Positions 22,775 to 27,996 of a stretch of 28,877 nt of DNA are shown piece after piece. The notes under the pieces were generated by a model. The model was not told the DNA's origin. It was given only the letters and a program-made list of their open reading frames with translations, and made no database searches. Source of the stretch: JABICX01 sp964528765 (lineage in GTDB: Archaea > Nanobdellota > Nanobdellia > UBA10117 > JABICX01); NCBI GenBank assembly GCA_964528765.1, contig CAZGVA010000007.1:1-28877 (forward strand), given 5' to 3'. How positions within the stretch are numbered: the stretch's first letter is position 1; the number at the start of each line of letters is the position of its first letter. The position numbers and the translations under genes are program-made.

Positions 22775-23149
22775 ATGGTAAATGTATTACGTATGGATGA
22801 TAAAGCAATTATTTTAATGGACGATGCGGATTTTCTTAAATCTGAGGGACATAAAGTTTTTCAAGCAATAAATGGTGAAGACGGATTAGAACAATTAAGT
22901 AAGCACGATGATGTTGATATTATATTTACTGATAATGATATGAGCAGTATGGGTGATATTGATGGTCACGAGTTCGCTGAAATAGTACGCACTAATCCAG
23001 AATATGCAAAGTATGCAAATATCCCTATAATTGGTATTGGTGGTTTTTCTGAAGAACAAAAAGAGCATCTTACTGAATGTAGATCTAAACCTTATCGTCA
23101 AGAGATATTATTAACGTATATCGAACAATACTGCGTCAAACCTGAATAA
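22775..23149 (+). CDS. Stand-alone response-regulator receiver (REC) domain
   Basis: 124 aa from ATG 22775, preferred over GTG 22769 because the TATA box is ~25 nt upstream. It consists of a single CheY-like domain with acidic D8-D9, the phospho-acceptor D53 in VDIIFTDNDM, and K105 in RSKPYRQE. The usual Thr/Ser after the fourth strand is replaced by Gly (IPIIGIGGF), which should alter the switch or dephosphorylation. No histidine kinase or output domain lies in the window. The upstream inverted repeat suggests regulation. Confidence 0.85.
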   Translation: MVNVLRMDDKAIILMDDADFLKSEGHKVFQAINGEDGLEQLSKHDDVDIIFTDNDMSSMGDIDGHEFAEIVRTNPEYAKYANIPIIGIGGFSEEQKEHLTECRSKPYRQEILLTYIEQYCVKPE

Positions 23150-23212
23150 CTTTCTTCTAAAATCCTTTTTAAATATCTTTACAGTATTGCAAAGAATACG
23201 AATTAATTTAAA
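23150..23212 (+). promoter_or_regulatory. Promoter of the 23233 gene with palindromic element
   Basis: CTTCTAAAATCCTTTTTAAA directly follows the previous stop. TTTACAGTATTGCAAAG (23178-23194) is a 14/16 match to the palindrome, centred 47.5 bp before the ATG. AATTTAAATT (~23204-23213) is the TATA box. Confidence 0.6.
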
Positions 23213-23232
23213 TTCTAAGTTGTAAAGTTAGA

Positions 23233-23475
23233 ATGGCAGTCGATTTCAAAAAAGAAAGTTTTGATGGGCTAGTGAAAATAGCTTCTAATAAGACCTATGC
23301 TGATGGAGCAATTACTGAAGCAACGCGTAGATTGTATAATAACATTACAACATTAAACAAATCAATAAGACGGCTAGATACTAATACGACAAAATATTCA
23401 AATGCCCTAATATTTCTAACTGCAGCATTTGGTTTAGTAGCAGTCTTTCAGTTTTTAATAATGCTCTCCTCTTGA
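23233..23475 (+). CDS. Small tail-anchored membrane protein (80 aa)
   Basis: The N-terminal ~55 residues form a polar, Thr/Asn/Lys-rich helix, probably a coiled coil (TRRLYNNITTLNKSIRRLD). They are followed by one membrane segment at 58-77 (ALIFLTAAFGLVAVFQFLIM) ending in a very short tail, so the topology is tail-anchored. No family recognised. It is placed under a palindrome-type promoter. Confidence 0.65.
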   Translation: MAVDFKKESFDGLVKIASNKTYADGAITEATRRLYNNITTLNKSIRRLDTNTTKYSNALIFLTAAFGLVAVFQFLIMLSS

Positions 23476-23546
23476 ATACTACGTAGAACATGGATTAAGC
23501 GAACTATTTAGAGTATGATTCAAGGTAACTATTTTTCTTATAGATC

Positions 23547-23915
23547 TTAGATACCATCTAGACCTCCACCTAATCCACCCATAGAATCACCTTTCTTTTT
23601 GAAAGTATTCCAGAGTGTATCTAGACCTGTGATGAATGCACACAATCCAGCTAAGATACCGAGGTTTTCTGTACTCATCGGAGCCTCGACCCCGGGGTTA
23701 ATCGCGAAAATATTGTTGAAAATAAGCATGGCTGAGATTACACCAATGATTGATGCTGAAATTAATATCCATTTAAAAATTTTACTTAACGGAATGCCAC
23801 CGATTCCTGCGCCTGCGCCTCCACCTAGACCGCCTCCAAGACCTCCACCGAGACCTCCTCCAAGTCCGCCACCTAGACCTCCTCCGCCTAAGCCGCCTCC
23901 AAGTGGATCTGCCAT
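23547..23915 (-). CDS. Glycine-rich two-TM membrane protein
   Basis: 122 aa. The first ~35 residues are near-perfect repeats of GGLGGG, followed by GAGAGIGG, then two hydrophobic segments at about 47-66 (ILISASIIGVISAMLIF) and 84-100 (LGILAGLCAFITGLDTL), and a final GGLGGGLDG tail. The repeated tract is unstable DNA (23800-23912) and may vary between strains. The protein could self-associate through Gly-zipper packing; function unknown. Its minus-strand TATA-like region is centred ~25 nt before the ATG, with the perfect 16-bp palindrome just upstream. Confidence 0.65.
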   Translation of the reverse strand: MADPLGGGLGGGGLGGGLGGGLGGGLGGGLGGGAGAGIGGIPLSKIFKWILISASIIGVISAMLIFNNIFAINPGVEAPMSTENLGILAGLCAFITGLDTLWNTFKKKGDSMGGLGGGLDGI

Positions 23916-23951
23916 ATCTAATATATATGCTTCAAAATAAAAACATATTTA

Positions 23952-23967
23952 TTTGCAATATTGCAAA
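23952..23967. promoter_or_regulatory. Perfect 16-bp palindrome, operator/UAS-like
   Basis: TTTGCAATATTGCAAA is an exact palindrome centred 44.5 bp before the ATG of the minus-strand glycine-rich gene. It defines the consensus for the degenerate copies elsewhere. Confidence 0.7.
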
Positions 23968-24058
23968 GAAGCTATTAAAACTTTTAATCATTTATCAAAA
24001 GTTTTATTCCAATTTGGAGCTAGTTTGACTCACTTTTTGACCAAAAATAGATACATTC

Positions 24059-24215
24059 TTTTCAATATTGCAATTATATATAGAGTTAAAATTAACGAAA
24101 CATTATTTGCAATATAGTAAACAATTCTGTAACATAATCATTCTTTTCAATATGGTAACTAATACCTAATCCTTTCAGTATTGCAAAGATATACTATTCT
24201 TTTCAATATTGCAAA
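24059..24215. repeat. Array of five further TTTGCAATATTGCAAA-type palindromes
   Basis: Copies at 24059-24074 (TTTTCAATATTGCAAT), 24106-24121 (TTTGCAATATAGTAAA), 24144-24159 (TTTTCAATATGGTAAC), 24172-24187 (CTTTCAGTATTGCAAA) and 24200-24215 (TTTTCAATATTGCAAA). Centre-to-centre distances are 47, 38, 28 and 28 bp, and the perfect copy at 23952 lies 107 bp to the left. The interval 23916-24340 holds no convincing gene. Confidence 0.65.
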
Positions 24216-24270
24216 GAGGCAAAATAATTTAGAACAAGTCTGATTTATGTAATTTTCATAAAATTTGAAG

Positions 24271-24352
24271 AAAATCGCTATACTGCGCTTAAATCACCAA
24301 AATCAGTAAAAATCAAAAATACACAAAACAGAAAAACGCATTACGGAGCGTC
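24271..24352 (+). repeat. Two AAAAACGCTATACTG-type elements without a downstream promoter
   Basis: AAAATCGCTATACTGCGC (24271-24288) and AAAAACGCATTACGGAGCG (24332-24350). No ATTGCAAA half-site or TATA box follows at the usual distance. The second overlaps the 3' end of a small minus-strand ORF. The surrounding 24221-24448 otherwise shows nothing recognisable on the plus strand. Confidence 0.45.
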
Positions 24353-24427
24353 TAGTTTACCATCTAGCGTATCGAAATGTAGTTTTATTGCCTTAATAAA
24401 CTTGCGTAAGCCGTTTTTTAAGTCCAT
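24341..24427 (-). CDS. Possible 28-aa peptide or readthrough extension of the 84-aa protein
   Basis: ATG 24427 to TAA 24341. It begins MDLKNGLRKF and ends TLDGKLDAP, an amphipathic basic helix followed by an acidic end. It is in the same frame as the 84-aa gene just upstream: after that gene's TAG (24449-24451) seven sense codons (GSFELKP) lead straight into this ATG. It could be a separate micro-protein, a readthrough tail, or the remnant of a longer protein. No TATA box at the usual distance is evident. Confidence 0.35.
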   Translation of the reverse strand: MDLKNGLRKFIKAIKLHFDTLDGKLDAP

Positions 24428-24448
24428 AGGTTTTAATTCAAAAGAACC

Positions 24449-24703
24449 CTATTTTATACTTACTGTTGATTGATCTATAAATGCAAGGGTGCATATTGTT
24501 TTTTGATTATGTTTATAAATTAAAGAATATTCCTCATATTTATTTATTTTAGGAAATAGGGGAATTTGCTGTTCTTTGTATTTTATGTATGTAGAACCGA
24601 TTTCTAGAGTTATGCCTGCATCAACTATTGCTTGATTTAATAGAGATAGTTTTGGTTGTTCTCCACCAACATTAGGTGTTTCTCCAATTAAATTATATTC
24701 CAT
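24449..24703 (-). CDS. Hypothetical 84-aa protein
   Basis: No family recognised. It is probably a small beta-rich soluble domain (ITLEIGSTYIKYKEQQIPL, YSLIYKHNQKTICTLAFID). A minus-strand TATA box TTTTTATAAAC is centred ~25 nt before the ATG, supporting a leaderless start. The frame continues open after the TAG stop for 36 more codons. Confidence 0.6.
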   Translation of the reverse strand: MEYNLIGETPNVGGEQPKLSLLNQAIVDAGITLEIGSTYIKYKEQQIPLFPKINKYEEYSLIYKHNQKTICTLAFIDQSTVSIK

Positions 24704-24776
24704 GTTACTTGTTTTTTAGATAGTTTATAAAAATAGCGAATATAAAACTTTTTAAACATCATCACTTTTAGCTAAA

Positions 24777-25298
24777 ATGGGTCTAAGTGATTTGATTATT
24801 CCGGAAAAAAGAAAAAAATTAACTAGACATATGCGTTTTTTGAATCGGCCGGGAAATCTTAATGAGTTAGTTTTAATTGCAGAGGCATTGGGCGTGACAA
24901 TTGATGTTTCATATAAAACTGTTGAAACAAAATCAGGGTCCCGATTTGCAGATATGGATGAAAGACTTGTTGGTTATGTGGCACATATTAAATATAGTAT
25001 AACTGTTGAGACACCAAAAACGTCGCGCGTTGTAACTTTTAAAGATAAAAACTCAGTACCTTTTGAAAAAGCATATACTGACAGGGAATTTTACTCGGGT
25101 TCGGAGCTTTCTGGGGGAAGAATTACTTTTCGTGAAAAACGAGCAGAAATTAGAGCCAAGGAACATGCTAGTAAGGTGGTTGAAACAGTTAGAGAATCTT
25201 ACCCAAATACACAATTTGATTCCCGATCAATGGATGTTTTAATGAAACGCGAACGAAAAGCAGTTGATGATTGGAAACCACATTATTTTTATGTTTGA
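24777..25298 (+). CDS. Hypothetical 173-aa basic protein
   Basis: No family recognised. Charged and soluble. The central part (VGYVAHIKYSITVETPKTSRVVTF) looks like paired beta-strands, and the C-terminal half is helical and very rich in Arg, Lys and Glu (TFREKRAEIRAKEHASKVVE, MKRERKAVDDW). Nucleic-acid contact is possible on charge alone. TATA ACTTTTTAAAC is centred ~25 nt before the ATG. It starts a run of plus-strand genes, each with its own promoter. Confidence 0.65.
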   Translation: MGLSDLIIPEKRKKLTRHMRFLNRPGNLNELVLIAEALGVTIDVSYKTVETKSGSRFADMDERLVGYVAHIKYSITVETPKTSRVVTFKDKNSVPFEKAYTDREFYSGSELSGGRITFREKRAEIRAKEHASKVVETVRESYPNTQFDSRSMDVLMKRERKAVDDWKPHYFYV

Positions 25299-25336
25299 CT
25301 TAGAAACTTTAATTAATAATCAACATCTTTAATCTT

Positions 25337-25753
25337 ATGGCTAAAACTTCTATGAAGGATATACCTTTGCAAGAGATTACTTTACGTAAGTATGAGAATC
25401 CTGCGGGTTTAGAGAGAAAAGAATTAATACGAAAGTTCCTTTTATCAGTGGGTTTGCTCCAGCCAGGTGAATCTAGAGATGTAATTGTACATATTTTTGA
25501 ATTATTTTTAGAAAATAGAGATAGGGGATTTGAACCATCTGAGATTTTGAAAGCATTGGGAGACATTCGGGGAGCATCCGCTCCAAATATTAGAAGACAA
25601 GTAAGAAGACTTAGAGATTTGAAATTAGTCGATAAAGTGCCAGATGGATACAAAATATGTGAATCAATTCCATCTGTTGTTGAGAATTTTATAGAACCTT
25701 TTGTAGTTAAGCAAAGTTTGGAAAGATTAAAAGAATATTCTAGATTGATTTAG
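25337..25753 (+). CDS. Winged-helix transcriptional regulator-like protein
   Basis: 138 aa. Residues ~45-112 form a wHTH: a helix VIVHIFELFLENRDRG, FEPSEILKAL, a recognition helix SAPNIRRQVRRLRDLKLV and a wing KVPDGYKI. The C-terminal helix (KQSLERLKEYSRLI) may dimerise. Likely a DNA-binding regulator; targets unknown. TATA CTTTAATTAA lies ~25 nt before the ATG. The next gene, 38 bp downstream, is also a wHTH regulator. Confidence 0.65.
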   Translation: MAKTSMKDIPLQEITLRKYENPAGLERKELIRKFLLSVGLLQPGESRDVIVHIFELFLENRDRGFEPSEILKALGDIRGASAPNIRRQVRRLRDLKLVDKVPDGYKICESIPSVVENFIEPFVVKQSLERLKEYSRLI

Positions 25754-25791
25754 AAGATAAATTCTTTTAACTAACCCTTAAGAAACTTATA

Positions 25792-26511
25792 ATGAAATCA
25801 TATATTATTCCATCTGGCTGGGAAAAAGAGATTATCTTAAAGAGCATTTACAAATCTGGCGCAGATAAAGTTTATTTGATAACTTCTGAGGCAGAAGATA
25901 GTAAACTTGAAAATATTAATGTTAAAACGCGAAATACTGCATATGAAATTAAAAAGGAACTTTCTAACTTAGCTGAAATTGAGTTAGTAACAACAAATTA
26001 TGTGGATTTTTTTGGATCTTTTAAGAAAATTTCAAGTCTTATTCAAAAAGAAAAACGCATAGGTAATTCAGTATCGGTTAATATTGCAGGTGGTAATAAA
26101 TTACTTGCTTCAGCATTACTTATGGCTGCTTTTTTACATAAGATACCTGTGCTTTATTCAGTTCCAGAAGAATATGATGAAGAATTACTTTTACCTGAAA
26201 GACCTTTACGAAAAGGACTAATGAAAGTTTTTGAAATCCCGGCATTACCTTTAAATTTTAATTTTACACGTAAGGAAAAAGAAATATTAAATTTGATTTG
26301 TAGTAAATGTACCATTGGCGTTAAAGATTATTTAGAAACATTTCCTTATACAAATGAAAATCGTGCTAGAGCAAGATTTAGTTATTATATTAATAAATTA
26401 AAAGAAGCAAGTTTAATTGAAGTTAAAGATACTAATGGTAAGCGTACAATTAGCTTAAGTGAAACAGGAAAAGTAGTATCTGGAGTAATAGAAAAAGATT
26501 CTATATGTTAG
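25792..26511 (+). CDS. CARF-wHTH regulator (Csa3 / DUF6293-like)
   Basis: 239 aa. N-terminal Rossmann-like CARF-type domain (1-~150): KSYIIPSGWEKEIILKSIYK, a strand VYLITSE, and the ligand-loop region VSVNIAGGNKLLASALLMA with G100-G101, as in Csa3 and haloarchaeal HFX_2341-type proteins. The C-terminal wHTH (158-235) is FTRKEKEILNLI, RARARFSYYINKLKEASLIEV and a wing TNGKRTISL. CARF domains bind cyclic oligonucleotides or related nucleotides and switch the DNA-binding domain. No cas genes or CRISPR repeats occur in the window, so it either serves a distant locus or senses another nucleotide. TATA TCTTTTAACT is centred ~26 nt upstream. Confidence 0.75.
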   Translation: MKSYIIPSGWEKEIILKSIYKSGADKVYLITSEAEDSKLENINVKTRNTAYEIKKELSNLAEIELVTTNYVDFFGSFKKISSLIQKEKRIGNSVSVNIAGGNKLLASALLMAAFLHKIPVLYSVPEEYDEELLLPERPLRKGLMKVFEIPALPLNFNFTRKEKEILNLICSKCTIGVKDYLETFPYTNENRARARFSYYINKLKEASLIEVKDTNGKRTISLSETGKVVSGVIEKDSIC

Positions 26512-26581
26512 TAAATATCCTTTAGGCATAACGTTTTTCTTCGGATGTATTATATTAGTTTATTTGTATTTCTAAATTAAA

Positions 26582-27241
26582 ATGAAAATTTCAGATCTTG
26601 AGAAAAGAGTAGCTAATTGCATGTCCAATGAAGACAAAAAAGATGCCGAATCTAGATTAAATATCGCAACAAGTGAACTCGGACCTATTGCATCGTATAT
26701 AACGCACGATCCTGAGCTTAATCCCAATGCGCGTCCATACGGTACGCCTGAAGGTGAAGTAATGATTTATGGGCAGATGATTATCCAATTAGTTGCTTTA
26801 GCGCAAATACGCGGCATCCCTGTAGAGCAAGCCATAGAAGAAGGACTAAATAACTGGGAATTAGCTGATTGGCGTAAGGTTGAAGCACAAGTTTCTGAAA
26901 ATCCTGATTTAATAAAAGGTAGCTGGAGTTCACCCGGTTATAACCGAGGTATTGCAGTTATTTATGACAGTCCAAGTTTTAGTGAAGATAAATTAAATGA
27001 AGATACGATTCTTGTTTCCAAAACTGCAAACGATACTGTTGGTATGTTAATCAAAAAGTATCATGTTGCGGGGTTAGTTACAAATCATGGTGGCGGGGGC
27101 GCACATGCTGCTAAGCACGCTCTTAGCGCAAACATACCGGCTGTAATGGGTACAGGAAATGCAACTGAAAAAATTGAAGAAGGATATATAATAACTGTAA
27201 ATGGAAATAAACGAGAGGTAAATATTGATAAAAGAGTTTAG
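26582..27241 (+). CDS. MazG-like domain fused to a PEP-utilising-enzyme phosphohistidine swivel domain
   Basis: 219 aa. Residues ~1-100 look like an all-alpha MazG-type NTP pyrophosphatase fold (SELGPIASYIT, PEGEVMIYGQMIIQLVALA, VEQAIEEGLNNWELADWR), but the second helix lacks the usual ExxD. Residues ~120-215 are a mobile swivelling domain as in PEP synthase and pyruvate phosphate dikinase: GIAVIYDS, DTILVSKTANDT, the phospho-His region GGGGAHAAKHALSANIPAVMG with H175, and IITVNGNKREVNI. Such a stand-alone swivel normally passes phosphate between catalytic domains; here no nucleotide-binding or PEP-binding domain is attached. The pairing is unusual and the reaction is unknown. Confidence 0.7.
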   Translation: MKISDLEKRVANCMSNEDKKDAESRLNIATSELGPIASYITHDPELNPNARPYGTPEGEVMIYGQMIIQLVALAQIRGIPVEQAIEEGLNNWELADWRKVEAQVSENPDLIKGSWSSPGYNRGIAVIYDSPSFSEDKLNEDTILVSKTANDTVGMLIKKYHVAGLVTNHGGGGAHAAKHALSANIPAVMGTGNATEKIEEGYIITVNGNKREVNIDKRV

Positions 27242-27362
27242 CAATAAAATGGCAGAATGGGAATATCAGCTTGATTGTGAAGTGTTTAAAATTTTAAATC
27301 AACATTAAAAAAGTTTAAAATACATTTCATAACGTTTTTAATTCTTGTTATATACAAAATGT

Positions 27363-27953
27363 ATGTCAATTAAGTTTTTATCACAAGAACAAGCGAAAAT
27401 CCTTTCTAACAAAACTGCACGTAAAATTCTTGAAATTCTTGATAAAAAGAAATCAACTTCTCAGCTAGCAAAAGAATTAGATTTACCTTTGACAACAGTG
27501 GATTATAATATTTCTCAACTTAAAAAAGCGGGTTTGATTAAATCAGGATATTACAAATGGTCAAAGCGTGGAAATAAGATGAAATTGTATGAACAAGCAG
27601 GTGAGATTTTAATTTTTGCGCCAGAAGATAAGCAAAAAGATATTCTTGATGCATTAAATAAATTTACAGCTCCTGCTGTTTTGTGTTTATCTGCAATTTC
27701 TGGTTTTATTGTTCAGAAGCTTTTGTATAGAAAACCTATTATGGCAATGTCACAAGTTTTTTCCGAAGAATCTTCAAGGAGTGATGCAGTTATGATGGGC
27801 AGTGAGAAAGTAGCAGCTTCGGTTATGGATACAGCAGTTAATACTGCTAGCATTTCGTCACAATCTGAACCACAACTTTGGTTTTGGTTTATGTTATCTG
27901 CTGGATTAGTAATGTTATTTCTTTATTTGTTCAAACTACGAAAAAATTCGTAG
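27363..27953 (+). CDS. Membrane-anchored ArsR-type wHTH regulator
   Basis: 196 aa from ATG 27363; the TTG at 27345 is rejected because TATA TTTTTAATT is centred ~25 nt before 27363. The N-terminal wHTH (5-~90) is TARKILEILDKKKSTSQLAKEL, TTVDYNISQLKKAGLIK, then a wing with KRGNKMKLYEQAGEILIF. Two membrane helices follow (~100-116 and ~173-190) around an extracellular Ser-rich loop, ending in a basic tail. It could sense an envelope signal and regulate directly from the membrane. The next gene encodes a secreted protein and is a candidate target. Confidence 0.75.
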   Translation: MSIKFLSQEQAKILSNKTARKILEILDKKKSTSQLAKELDLPLTTVDYNISQLKKAGLIKSGYYKWSKRGNKMKLYEQAGEILIFAPEDKQKDILDALNKFTAPAVLCLSAISGFIVQKLLYRKPIMAMSQVFSEESSRSDAVMMGSEKVAASVMDTAVNTASISSQSEPQLWFWFMLSAGLVMLFLYLFKLRKNS

Positions 27954-27963
27954 CTATCTGTAG

Positions 27964-27972
27964 TTTTATATA
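27964..27972 (+). promoter_or_regulatory. TATA box of the DUF2330-like gene
   Basis: TTTTATATA centred ~29 nt before ATG 27997. Confidence 0.5.
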
Positions 27973-27996
27973 GGAATAATTTGTAAAATATTTAAA

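Noticed and set aside
23599..23940. Plus-strand ORF with proline-arginine repeats (PPRPPP)
   Set aside because: It is the mirror of the glycine-rich repeat on the minus strand, which has membrane helices and a promoter.
23952..24215. CRISPR-like array
   Set aside because: The repeats are 16-bp palindromes with irregular spacing (28-107 bp) and no uniform spacers or cas genes.
1993..27241. Complete Z-genome (diaminopurine) pathway from the PurZ-like and MazG-like genes
   Set aside because: The two genes are 23 kb apart, PurA-type Asp18 is retained, the MazG-like domain is degenerate and fused to another domain, and no DatZ- or DpoZ-type gene is present.
27249..27308. 19-codon ORF (starts MAEWEYQL) after the MazG-like gene
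   Set aside because: Too short to separate from chance; no promoter or ribosome-binding site supports it.
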